DNA of 64,000 nucleotides, taken from contig NC_083386.1 of assembly GCF_031755915.1 (NCBI RefSeq), forward strand, positions 19,825,001 to 19,889,000, written 5' to 3'. Origin of the DNA: Ziziphus jujuba (Eukaryota > Streptophyta > Magnoliopsida > Rosales > Rhamnaceae). The position numbers and the translations under genes were made by a program. Shown here one piece after another: positions 44,668 to 56,475 of this stretch. A model generated the notes under the pieces. That model was given only the letters and a program-made list of their open reading frames with translations, did no database searches and was not told where the DNA came from. Within the stretch, counting starts at the first letter, position 1. Each line of letters begins with the position of its first letter.

Positions 44668-46016
44668 ATGGATCAAAGAAAAGTCACTGTGTTCTTATTG
44701 CATGCCAATGATTTAGAATTAGAATCTTTTTGTATATGTTTTATGATGGTTTTGTTTATGTACATGTATGTATCGTAGCGAATGAAAAATGATATAGGTG
44801 TTAGGAATCGACAAATTGGGACTACAAAATTGCATTTGTGTTTTGTAAATAGTTTGTTAGATAATGATGAGAATTGTATTAGTCAACTTAGAATGAATAG
44901 GAAAACATTTGGTATTTTATATTAGTTATTATATAGATATATTAAAAAAAAATGGTACTGTTACATTGGAAGAGTAAGTGTGTATATTTCTATATATAAT
45001 TGCTCATCATGCAAAGAATAATACAATTATCACTAGATTCTATATATCGAGGGAGACAATTAGTAGATACTTCAATTCAGTATTGAATGGAGTGTTACTC
45101 TTACATGAGATTTTATTGAGACATCTAGAACCTGTGTCAGATAATTGCTCGAATGATAGATGGAAAATGTTGAAGGTACGTTTATGAAATAGTTTGGTTA
45201 TAATATTATACGTAGATTATTTGTAACATTATTTAACATAAGTAACTTTGTTTGTGACGTAGAATTGTTTGGCAGCATTAGATGAAACTTATATTAAGGT
45301 CAATATACCTAAAATCGATAAGCCAAGATATCGAACAAGGAAGGGTGAGATAGCCACAAATGTTTTAGATGTATGTAACCTAAATATGGAATTCATATTG
45401 GTATTACTTGGTTGGAAAGGTTTTGCTTCAAACTCAAAAGTACTCTGAGATGCATTAAGTAGGCTAAATGGATTAAAAGTATCAACTGGTAAGACGAATT
45501 CTCAAATTGTACATTGTAGTAGTCCAACATTGTATAAACTAATAGGAGGCATTTTTATTTTTTAGGTTATTATTACTTAGTGGATGCTAGTTACACTAAT
45601 AGTGAAGGATTTGTTGCACCATATAGAGGAACAAGATATCAACTTTTCAAATAGAGAGATGATTGTGCACCCATAAATCATGAAAAATATTTCAACCTGA
45701 AGCATGCATCTGCTAGGAATATCATGAAAAAGTCTTTGGGGTTCATAAAATGCAATGGGCAATTTAAACAAGTCCATCTTTCTATCCAATTTCAACACAA
45801 ATCAATATCATTGCCATATGTTGTCTTATACATAATTTTATTAGAAGAGAAATGTCACTTGATTCTAGGGAAGTTGAGTTTGATATGAGTGAAGATGTTG
45901 ACATTAGTAGAGAGAAGGACATTATAGGATCAATTACTTCCTCGGATTAACGAACTAACAGAAGAGATGATTTAGCTAAACAAATGGTTGATGAGTGGAG
46001 AGGTCGTCGTGGTTAG
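44668..46016 (+). pseudogene. PIF/Harbinger transposase remnant
   Basis: Begins MDQRKVTVF (44668). Recognisable parts: CISQLRMNRKTFG (about 44880); IIAHHAKNN, SRETISRYFNSVLNGVLLLH and PVSDNCSNDRWKMLK (to 45175); a GT-AG intron 45176-45262; then NCLAALDETYIKV, KPRYRTRKGEIATNVLDVCN (first catalytic Asp in ALDET; ALDGT is usual); a second intron about 45489-45565; YYYLVDASYTNSEGFVAPYR (second catalytic Asp; DAGYTN usual), then TRYQLFK-stop. The C-terminus reads RINELTEEM and WRGRRG-stop. In-frame stops and frame changes make it inactive. Confidence 0.85.
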
Positions 46017-46192
46017 TAGTTGATTGTTTTGTAGAATACTATGTTGTAACTACTTTATTTTATATTGTTTATTAAACCTTTTGGATAATTTGTATGAAGA
46101 CCAATATTTTTGTGTTCAATATTTTAGGTTCTTATTATATTTTGTTTGATGTTATGGTATTGTTGAAATCAAAAAAATTTCATTTGAATAGC

Positions 46193-47170
46193 AATGGAAG
46201 TTGGAGGTAGCAATAATGATAACAGGGTATTGAATCTAAGCATGCATGGGATAACAGTGAGGAAGATTCTTTGCTAATAATTTCAAATGAGGCTGTAGCT
46301 AGTGGTCAATGTTGTGATATAGGATCATTCAAATCTAGCACAGTTAATATGATTGAGAAGTGATTGTCTGAAATGTATCCTAACTCGGGGCTATGAGTAA
46401 ATCAACATATTGAATCAAAGATGAAAAAGTGGAAGAAGAAATATGGTATAATATATGATATGCTAAACAAAAAGTGAATTTGGATGGAATGACGCTCTTA
46501 AATGTGTGGAGTTTGATAGTGACAAAGCTTGAAAATCATATGTACAGGTTTTGAATTCTTTTACATATACTTTTATTTATTTTTGGACTGTTTTCTTAAT
46601 TTTTTTTCATAATATACGAACTACTTTTTTTTTTAGTTAAATTTTATTTTTCTTTATTTTAAAGTAATCCAAATGCAAAAGGTTAGAGAGGTAAACATTT
46701 TTCGGTGTATGAAAGGCTTACTAACGTATTTGGGAAGGATCATGCAACAGGACTTGGAGCACAAACTTAAATTGATATGGTTAATGATATCAATATGGAG
46801 AGTGCAAATAAACACTTTAATGATGTGTGTTCTCTGACATCTGTGAATCAAACCATACATAGTGAACTGTCCATACAATCTCAATCAAGAGGTAAGAGGA
46901 AATCCAGACTAAAAGATGATGACCTTATAAGAGGGTTTGGCGACTTAACATCTTCATTGTTTAATCAATTGACTAAAGCAGTTTGAAAAATTTGAGGCCA
47001 ATTATCCAAAATGCTTAGCTGTGGAGCTCAAAAGATTAGGATTATTTGTAATTGACAATCTCTAAATTTCAAAGGTAATGAGATCGGATCCATCAAACAT
47101 AAGGGTTTTTAAGATTATTAAAACAGATGTGGAGAAGATTGAATTTGCTATTGGATTTTTAGATAACTAA
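46193..47170 (+). pseudogene. PIF/Harbinger second gene: Myb/SANT-like protein remnant
   Basis: Matches the Myb/SANT-like partner encoded by many PIF/Harbinger elements, which helps the transposase enter the nucleus and bind DNA. Segments: SSTVNMIEK, QHIESKMKKWKKKYGIIYDM (about 46405), then past a break HFSVYERLTNVFGKDHATGL (about 46695-46755), DMVNDINMESANKHFND, and a C-terminal RSDPSNIRVFKIIKTDVEKI (47085-47140). It has the same strand and spacing as expected for the second gene. Several stops (for example after MIEK and NKK). Confidence 0.75.
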
Positions 47171-48751
47171 ATTAGTTTTGTTATGGATTATATATTTATG
47201 TCTATGCTCAGGGGATGACATTTATAACAACTGGATTAAAACTTATGGACATATGTTATATGTTAGTGGATGTTGGTGTCTTATTATACATTTGAAGACA
47301 TATTTATGATTATATGTTATGTTTTAGTGTATTATCATGCACTTGATTGATTTAGTTAATTGTTATTTTGTCTAATTATATTCTCATTTATTATTATATG
47401 GAGGAATATTGAACAGCAAATAAAAGAATTTATGTTATGTTAAAAGGTAGACAACCAAGGATATATAATTCTTGGTCTGAATATTACCAGCAAATGTAAG
47501 GATTTAAATATAATTTATATCAAACATATAATACAATTAAAGAAGTTAAAATTGCATATGTTTTGTATGTAGAACGAATGATAAAAATCATAATGAGGCA
47601 AATCTAATACAAAATACAATCACACATATATGTGCTTACTTGAACAATGAGTGGAGTAATGGTTTCATACTAGGTTGTTTATTTGGATTATTATCAATTG
47701 GTGTATTTACTTAGTGGTTATATAAGTAAATTATCTTTATAAAATCCAATATATATTATGCATGCAGTACTTGTTAAAACTAAAACTACATGTAAAATAC
47801 ATATAAATATATATGTATATGTATATGTATGTATGAAGTGGAGATGGATATTCGTATATTATCAACAAGCTCTTAATTAAATATAATGTTAACTTTTTTT
47901 TTAATTTTTTGTTAATTGTTATTTGTGACTTACCATGTTATAATTTTATTTTAATTGGTTTTTAAAACAATATGTTAACATAATTTATGGGTGTAAAAAA
48001 ATTACAATTGTCTGTAAATATCAATATATAATATTTATAATTCTAGTTATATATGAAGTTAAAATATTTTTATTTTTAGTTAATTGTTATTTATGAAATA
48101 CTATGTTATAATTTAATTTTAATTCATTTCTAAAACAATATATTAATACAATTTGTGGGTGTAAAGAAATATTAAAATTTTGTATGTAAATATAAGTATA
48201 CAAATTTAAAACTTTAATTAAATATAATATCTTTTTTGTAAATATAAATATATGAATTAATTCTTTCACTTTAAAAAATAATTATTTTAAATAATTACAA
48301 AATGGTCCATTCTAGTCCAATCCTGCACCAAACATGAGATAACTAATCCACCATTCAGTCCGGAACTGTGTCAAATACAAAATTGGACTATTTCTATCAT
48401 GTCCGATCGAAACCTATCATATCTGATGCAGTCCGATCTAGACCTATCCTGCATACCCAACGGGCTGCTCTTAGAGTACTACTCAAAACCGTAACCTCTT
48501 CCACCATCAAGGTTGTTCTTCTGTTGGTTAATTAGCTATAATGGTCCTTCAACTTTGGCAGACTACATGCCATCAGATCAAAAGCTTAAAAGTGGGAAAA
48601 TGAAGTTGGGAACAAGATTGGTAATAGGTGCAGTAGCAAGAGTTTTTGGGTGGAATTGCATTGAAAGATGGTTTGAAATATGAAGAAGAAAAAATTATAG
48701 ATAGGGCTGAGAATTGTGGTGACCAGTGTACACGATTGTGGGGCATTGACA
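47171..48751. repeat. AT-rich non-coding region with a 168-bp tandem duplication
   Basis: gttaattgttattt at 47911 recurs at 48079 with matching flanks (accatgttataattt / actatgttataattt, and gggtgtaaa), about 47890-48250. Near 48400-48470 are short gtccgatc-type repeats and gggctgctctta, which could be the right end of the Harbinger element, but no matching left terminus was found. No gene seen. Confidence 0.6.
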
Positions 48752-49260
48752 GGCTACCTGGTGTCTAATCCCATATTGCCTAAATGTAAATCAGAGGATG
48801 ATTTAAATATGATATTAATCACTTTTATAATGCTAAGGCCTTTTTAGAGCATTTAGCTTTAAGGTTCGAGAGAAATATGAAATTAAGTGTGCTCAGGCTA
48901 AAGCAATCCTGGGATGGGTGACCTCTTGGGAAACTCTAAACAAAAAATTCATGCCATGTGCAGTGGCTAAATTAAGAACAATATTGGCAGAGAGTAATAG
49001 GTTTCACCAGTGCATCCCAAGAGGGTTGATTATGACAATCAGTGCCGGCGAATGCAGGTACTAGCAAGCTAGCTGGTATCCAATACCATATCGCCTGGGT
49101 AAAGATCAAGTGATGATTCAAATGTAATATTCTTGGGTAACCTCCTTGGAAGCTCTATAAAAAAAATCTCATATCGAGCATGGTGGTTAAATTAGGAATA
49201 ATATTGGCAGATAGTGACACATCCGCTAGTGGAGGCGAGGTATTACAAACTGAGTTGGCT
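48752..49260 (+). mobile_element. Cassandra-like TRIM: two degenerate LTRs with 5S-rRNA-like sequence
   Basis: The first LTR, about 48752-49010, has aatcccatattgcct, then aaggccttttt, then a block resembling the 3' part of 5S rRNA: gttcgag...attaagtgtgctc...cctgggatgggtgacctctt (48861-48936). It closes with ctaaattaagaacaatattg. The second, about 49055-49260, repeats caataccatatcgcctggg, gggtaacctccttggaagct and gaataatattggcaga, but lacks most of the 5S-like block. Cassandra elements are known for carrying 5S sequences in short LTRs. No coding capacity. It is too degenerate to fix ends or a target duplication. Confidence 0.7.
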
Positions 49261-51406
49261 ACAAGTGAACATTATTGTGATTATCGTGTGTATTATTGAA
49301 AAGTTAGCTAGTTTATGATTTCCTAGTAAGGTTTAAATGACTGAAATGAGAAATCTTATAACTTGCTGTCTTAGCATGTATATGTTGTACTTATAGATAC
49401 TTATCACACATTTAAATGTCATTGGTGCTTTTAAAATGGTTGCATATAAATGAAGAAAGATAAGGGTTAATTGGGTGATGATGTTTTCCATGTTTATGCG
49501 TACTTGAAAGAAATAAAATTAATGGGTTAGTCTTATTATTAATTTTTTCTTTTGGGTTTTTATTTATTTATTGAAATTTGGAGTATGGTGCTAGATTAGA
49601 AGAGTTTTATGTGATGTATTATCGCATTTTGATTATATAGAATTAAACATCATTAGCATAAGACACCTATAAGAATATAATTAATGTTGACTTTACTCTT
49701 TGTTTACTTTCCTGAAGTTAATCTAAGTATTGGTTAGGTTTGATATAAAGAGCTTTTCATAAGAGTTTTTGTAGTTCTTTCCTTTAAGCAACATAATAGA
49801 CTTATATCTGAGGTACTTTTGCATTATCCAATTTTGAGATAAAGATATTATTTATGTCATTTGGCATGCTAGGCTATCTCCATGTGTTTTATAATTTTTG
49901 TATTGTGGGAGACAAAGGAAAAAGGGTATGTGGTCAATTTAGAACGTTGGTAAGGGCTTAAATTTTTTAGGTTTAAGTTTAGTTATGGTTTTGAGCTTAA
50001 AAGTTTCGGTTTATTGGATATATGGAGTTGGTAAATACTGGTACTAAGTATTTGGTGTGGCTCAATTGGAATCTACACCATTGATTAGCTTTTAAAAGGT
50101 TCTGCCTTTCATTGTCATAAGACATGTTATCAAATTTTAAGATCATTATGGCCTTAATTTTCTTTTTCTAACCATATAATGACCTATTTAAAGGATAATA
50201 AGCTTTTATTCATTTTGAAAATGTAAATAAATTCATTTTTATTAGTAACTTTATTTGTATGAACAAAGAAGAGAGAATGAACCTATCTTTTATTCCAAAA
50301 CTCATAAGAGTTTAATTTTAAAATTGATAGCTTGCCTTAACAACAAACTTGAGACCCTATTTAGGGGAACTCATGCCCATACCTTATACTTTGCTAGTTG
50401 TACATGCTTTGTCTCATTACAATCTGTATAAATTTATTATAGTTTCCATTTGAGACACGCCATTGGATGGATTTTTTTAAAATAATGCTTTGTTATTTGA
50501 ATTACTCTTGGGTAGAAATGGTTAAATTCCATATCCTACAATTTTGTAACTTGAGCCACAAAGCTAGTGTCTTGCTTTCCAATATGTCATGCACTTGTTG
50601 TGATTGAGGAATCAAATGACCATTCAAATAAAGATACCGGTTCCTTGGAGTCAAGATCATAGAGCCCTTTAACATGAAATCTTGAGCAAATGAAACTTCA
50701 CTTGTATAAAACCATGTGCGTCTAAGGGAGTTTATTATCATATCATATTCTGGGACTTAAATTTTAATGGCCTTCAACAATAAGCTCAATTTAGTGTGGT
50801 ATAACAAGGATTTAGATGTGGATAATCAAATACATTTAAATGAAAGTTCAGTCTTGTGACTGTGGATAATAAAATACATTTAAATAAAAGATTAGTCTCG
50901 TGACTGCAGGGTATAGTTAAGAACTTGATGTGGATGGAATATATGGTAGGAAGTGATTTGTTTTGCCTAAAGGGAGGGATTTCGTTATGTTTTCTTTTCC
51001 AACAATGTATAATTCCATTTTTTATTCTACTTTAATATTTTCTTTGAGATTATGAATACTTAATTCAACATAATCTAAATAGACTACCTATGCTAATTAG
51101 TAGCTACTTCACTTGGTTCTTCTATTGCCCCAATTTTTTAACTTATTTTGAACTTTTACTCCCTTTATTTTTTGTGGATGGTCAAACTATTTGACTATTA
51201 TATAATCTTAGAATTCATAAATATAGCAGATCTTGTTAAATTTATGAATTTCAAATACATTAGAATTAAGATAGTATAGTTATCTATTTATTTTTCAAAC
51301 AAATCAGTCCAGAAATGGGGCTTTTAAATAGTAGAAGCTCTGCTTATTTCCTTGAATTCAGAACAATCAAAATGTGGACATGTGTGTGGATGATCTTAAT
51401 CACAAC
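49261..51406. other. No gene recognised
   Basis: AT-rich sequence without protein motifs on either strand. The only structure seen is a 44-bp direct duplication (gtggataat at 50818 and 50862, each followed by aaatacatttaaat and ctcgtgact or cttgtgact). Confidence 0.5.
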
Positions 51407-52174
51407 CACAAGTGCATGGATTGTACAAGTAGTAAAGAGAAAATAAATGTCATGTATCATTTCCACAAGGATTGATTTTAGCTTTTTAACCTAATAGCTA
51501 AGTATTAAAGATGTTCACTAGTTAATTTTATCTAAGAAACCAAATTTAAGAGCAAAATACAAATCAAAAGTAAATTCTAACATAAATTTAAAACTAAATA
51601 TGCAAAACAAAGGGTTTCTATATTCACATATATTATCTCTCAAGGCAAACAACATATATGGAAAATTTAATCAAATTGGATCTTGAATTGATCGATCAAA
51701 GAAATGTCAAGTTCTTGGCAAAAGCGCTAATAACTTGATTGTTTCAAACGAAAAGAACTAATAACTTGATTGTTTCAAACCCCCACAAGTGCATGAATTG
51801 TTCAAATAATAAAGAAGAGCAAGCAAGAGTATCATCCTATGATGATTGATTTTTCAAAAAGTGTAATTTCTATTTTGACTAAATACTAAAGATTCTCATC
51901 AATTAATTTTATCTAGGAAATCAAAATTCAAGAACAATACAAAATAAAATCCAAACTAATTTTACAATTAAAATTTAAAATTTGAACAAACTCCACACAT
52001 ATGTATTTTCAATTCTAGAAATAAAAGCTCTAGGATCATAACATCACTTGGACCAAGTATATGACTACTCACTTTGGTTATTTATGACTAATTGCTCTCA
52101 GTTATCATAAACTATTTTGAATTTCATTCAATCACTCTCAAGGTAAGTAAAATACATGGAAAATTGATTCAAAT
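51407..52174. repeat. Diverged direct repeat, period about 376 bp
   Basis: ccacaagtgcatgga at 51407 and ccacaagtgcatgaa at 51783. Both are followed by ttgt-caa-taaaga, a gattgattt string, aaatactaaagat or agtattaaagat, and ttaattttatct. It leads into the 1.25-kb tandem repeat. The wording resembles LTR-type repeats of plant genomes, but no terminus or coding region confirms that. Confidence 0.6.
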
Positions 52175-54156
52175 TGGAATCTTTTTCTAATTCTACAAAT
52201 TAAACATTCAATTAACTCACATTTCAATTACCCAACACAAATTGGTTTCCTCAAACTCAATTAAAACCAAGATTAAAGTTTCTGAAAACCTAAAAAGGCT
52301 CTCTCAGGTCCAACTAACACTTAGATTGCATTTATCTAGTTTTCAATTTACTACATTGGGCTTACCCAAGCTCGAATTTTTCAATCTAAACAATACCAAA
52401 TCAAATTCGCATTCTAATTAAGTTTGTTCTTCAATTAATCTAATGAAACATAAATAATTGGAGAGAAATTAAACCATAAATAAACAAACAAAATTAATTC
52501 ATCATAATAAAGATCCAAGCTACATTAAGGTCATAAATCAAAGATCTAACCTCTCAGAAATAAAAACAAAAGTCAAATAGAATTCTATAGATGTAAAGGT
52601 TGTCTTTATAAAATATCATAAATTATATTACAAAATACTAGAAAGTTAGAGTAGAGATTAAGAAGAAGAGAATTCTTAATAGATGATGACTCCTCCAAGT
52701 AAACCCAAAGGCTTGGGCTCTTTAAATATCTCCAAATCCTTAAAACTTCTCTCTCTATAAAGACCATTTTCACTTTAAATTGTAATGTAGATATGATAAA
52801 TGAACGTGTAATCTAAGATATTAGTCTTATCTCTTTTGAAAAAATATATAGCCTCCTTCACAAGAGCCTCTCTTATCCTTAACTTGTCGAGCCTAACTCA
52901 TCTCTTTGATCTTCACCAAATGGCTGACAAAAGGAGTAGCATTTGCAAGTCACATATTTCATTAAAGACCAAGCTTTGAGCTCTACACATCGACAATTAG
53001 CCAACATTAAGAGAAAAATTTGACCCCAAGCTTGTGCACTTCATGGATTTAAATGTGCATGCCATTTCTATTTGATACATCAACCAAAGCTCGCATGTGC
53101 ACTTCCTTAGTGAAGTGTGCACACTAAGCTTACTATCTTTGATCCATTTCGAGACCAAAATTGTATACAAACCCTTTATTTGGAAGTGTGGACATGCCTA
53201 ACAATCTTTATATAGAGTCTTTACTTCATTTATCTTAATTAGCTCTCAAGAAATAGCTTTAAAATGCTCTAAAAATTTGACTTGTAGTAAATATCTTCAA
53301 AATCCTCTAATGAGGCTTTGCTTGCAAAAAAATAATAAAACATATAAAAAATAACAAAAAGTTTGATAAATCAAACAAATAATTAAGCTTGAATGGGCTA
53401 GCTTGGTGAGTAAAATGCTCACTAATCAAATCTCTTCCTAACTCTACACATTAACTATGAAATTATGTCTTTTTCAATTGCCAAATTAAATTGGCTCTCT
53501 AAAACTTAATTGAAGCCTAGATTAAGGTTGCTCAAGCCTAATTTGCTCCCCAAAGCTATAATTAACACTTCAATTGTGTTTTCCTAGTGCTTAATTTACT
53601 AAATTAGGCTCACCTAAACTTAAATTGTTCGATCTAAACAACACCCAATCAAATCCATTAATGCAAGGAAATACAAATAACTGGAGAGAAATTAAACCAT
53701 TAATAAACCAAATTAAGTCATTACAATCAATATTTAAGCTACATCAAAGTCCTAGATCAAAGATCTATCTACTTCCTTTTTTTTTGCTAAATAAAGATCC
53801 ATCTACTTATATTTATAGAAATAACAAATACATAAACAAGATAGAATTTCAAAGATCTAACCATTGTCTTATACAAATATCCAAGAATCCTATTACAGAA
53901 CTCTAATAAAAGATGAGTAGAGATTAAGGGGAAGAGAACTCTTAGGTAGAGATGGCTCCTCTAAGCACCTAAAACCTTGTGTTTTTAAAAAATTCTCCAA
54001 AACCTGGAGCTCCTCTATATGAAATATTCTTTCTCTTACTAAACTCCTTTGTAATGGTGTTAATTGTGTTGTTGCATCTTCTTTTTAAAGCTTTGCCTTT
54101 TTGTGATAATATAGCTATTTTCTCAAGAACCTTCATAACATCTGACTTATTAGGAC

Positions 54157-54161
54157 TGATC
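54157..54161. repeat. C2 target site duplication (left)
   Basis: TGATC, repeated at 60316-60320 directly after C2. Confidence 0.9.
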
Positions 54162-55163
54162 TGATGGAATTTGGTGTAGGTTTATGTTATTGTACCCTAG
54201 AGCACAATCATTCAAGTTGTTAGTCAAGAATGATTGTTGTTGGTTCTTGGTTCTTGATTTTGTTTTTTTTTTTGGGTATGTTAAGGTTTTGTTTCTGGTT
54301 TTAATGGAGGTTTAGCATTCTTGAGAAGGTTGTTAGCTTTTGGGAAGAAGAAGAAACCAAAATGTAGTAGTTGAGAGAAAGAGAGCCAAAAATGTTGTTT
54401 TTCAAAATCTGTTTTTTAAATATTTTCTTTCTCAACGTTTTTCATTACAATTTTCACACTTTTAAATACATCAAAAAGACAATACGGCATGATTCCATAT
54501 TGAGCAATAAATACAAAAGCATTAAAAGTAACCAACCAAGCCAAACTACCTCAACGAACTCTAATCAATGTGCTGGGCATGCAAGAAACCTTCTTTAATG
54601 GGCAGTTCAGCTTGTCTAAGGCATTTGAATTTGAAAACCAGCTCCATTTCACTTGAAAATATGAAGGAAGCCTTTTTGAATATTAACATATGTTGTAGCC
54701 AAAAACCAGATAAAATAAAGTCCATTTACCCATTCAAAAGTAATAAAATCCGAGGCAGTTTTGCCAAGTTTTCTGGGCAACAAAACTGCACAAGGGTCAG
54801 ATTGTTTTGGGCGTAACTCAGCCTTCCCAGCTCCAAATAGGGCCATTCTTTTTTATGCTGATTCCTCTGAATATCTAGTTTATCATATCAAAAAGTCAGG
54901 TCGAAATCCCAAATCTACTTCAAACGGCATCCAAGGAAGTGGACTTATGTTGCTGGAAATACAATTCCAGCAACTAGACAAAAAAGGCCATAAGCTAGAT
55001 AATGAGCTGAGGGCATTACAAAAAGGATATTGTTCTTAAACATTACAAGATAAAATAAAATGCATAAACATAAATAATGTTTGGTCTTTCATGTTGCAAA
55101 ACAAAGAGTGCAAGTGTAACCGAACTACCTTGCACATTGTGGCAAGATCACCACATTTCAACA
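54162..55163 (-). repeat. C2 3' LTR
   Basis: 1002 bp, TGATGGAATTTGG...CATTTCAACA. Adjacent purine tract CCAAGGAGGAG at 55174-55164 (minus strand). Confidence 0.92.
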
Positions 55164-55605
55164 CTCCTCCTTGGTGTTCTTGCTTGAAATATTTAGAAGC
55201 TTCATCAAGGTCTCAAATCTTGCTTTTGGAAGTGGCTTGGTGAAGAAATCTGCAAGTTTATCTTCGGTCTTGATATATTCCAAACTTACTTCTCCATTTT
55301 CTTCAAACTCCCTCAAAGAGTGATACTTCACCGGTATGTGTTTTGTCCTTTCATGTTGAACGGGGTTCTTGGCTATTGATATGGCTGAAGTGTTGTCATA
55401 TTTGATGATGGTTGAGCCCTCTTGAGGATAACCAAGGTCCTCCAAGATACTCGGCTTCGGCGGTGCTTTGGGCAGTTGTTGCTTGCTTCTTTGCATTCCA
55501 TGAGAATGGTCCACTACCAAGTGAGAAAAGATACCCCGAAGTACTCTTCATATCATCCAAGCATCCAGCCCAATCACTATTCGAGTAGGCCATTAATCTC
55601 ATCAC
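55158..55605 (-). pseudogene. C2 RNase H with internal deletion
   Basis: Reads MAYSNSDWAGCLDDMKSTSG, SWNAKKQATTAQSTAEAEYL, then jumps to LEDLGYPQEGSTI, NTSAISIAKNPVQHERTKHI and FTKPLPKARFETLMKLL. The segment seen in C1 between these (CSSCANQCIWLRKLL) is absent, so about 45-50 bp is deleted near 55450, with a frame change. The stop codon lies two codons inside the LTR. Confidence 0.85.
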
Positions 55606-55647
55606 ATCTTGCCTATCATACCAAGCTCCAAAGTCTTGTGTTCCTTT

Positions 55648-56475
55648 TCAGTATCTAAGAATTCTTTTGGCACCTACAAAATGGTTTTGGGATGGGGCTT
55701 GCATATATCTAGACAAAACACATGTGGCATGCATAATATCCGGTCTTGATGAACATACATAGAGCAAACTTCCTATCATGCTTCTATATAGGGTCGGGTT
55801 TACCTTTGGTGTGCCATCCTCCTTCTTGTATTTGTCTCCTTGGCTCATCGGTGTTGACATTGGCTTGCATTCATCAAGGTTGAACTTTTTCAAAAGATCT
55901 TTGATGTATTTCTCTTGAGATATGAAAATACCCCTAGAGCATTGCATCACTTCCATTCCAAGGAAGTAATTCATTTCACCAAGGCTTGACATGTCAAACT
56001 CCTTTTCAAGTTCATTTTTCAAAACTTCCACATTCTTTTCATTTTCACCCGTGACCAACAAATCATCCACATAGAGTGAGATAACAATCATGCCTTCTTC
56101 ATTCCTTGTGTATAGTGTTGGCTCATTTAGACTCCTCCTAAAGCCTTGGTAGGTTAAGTAACCATCAATCTTGCCATACCAAGCCCTAGGTGCTTGCTTT
56201 AACCCGTAAAGTGCCTTGTGTAGATGGTAGACTTTGTCCTCATGTCCTTGAACAATGAAGCCCTCGGGTTGCTTGACATAAACCTCCTCTTGAAGCACAC
56301 CATTCAAGAAAGCCGACTTTACATCAAGGTGGTACACCTTCCATGACATTGAGGCCGAGATCGATAGGATGAGCCTTATGGTCTCCATTCTTGCAACCGG
56401 TGCAAATGTCTCTCCATAATCTACACCCGCTTGTTGTGCATAGCCTTTTCCACAAACCTTGCCTTGTGCTTGCAT
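55648..56475 (-). pseudogene. C2 reverse transcriptase
   Basis: AGVDYGETFAPVARMETIRL, VYHLDVKSAFLNGVLQEEVY, LYGLKQAPRAWYGKIDGYLT, the catalytic YVDDLLVTG, NYFLGMEVM, MIGSLLYVCSSRPDIMHATC. All motifs are intact. Upstream, a 1-bp deletion near 56450 (ttttcc against ttttacc in C1) breaks the frame from integrase. Downstream, RY-stop-KGTQ (TGA for the TTA of C1) ends it at 55648. Confidence 0.88.

Noticed and set aside
48861..48936. 5S rRNA gene
   Set aside because: Only the 3' portion is similar, with many changes, and it sits in Cassandra-like LTR context.
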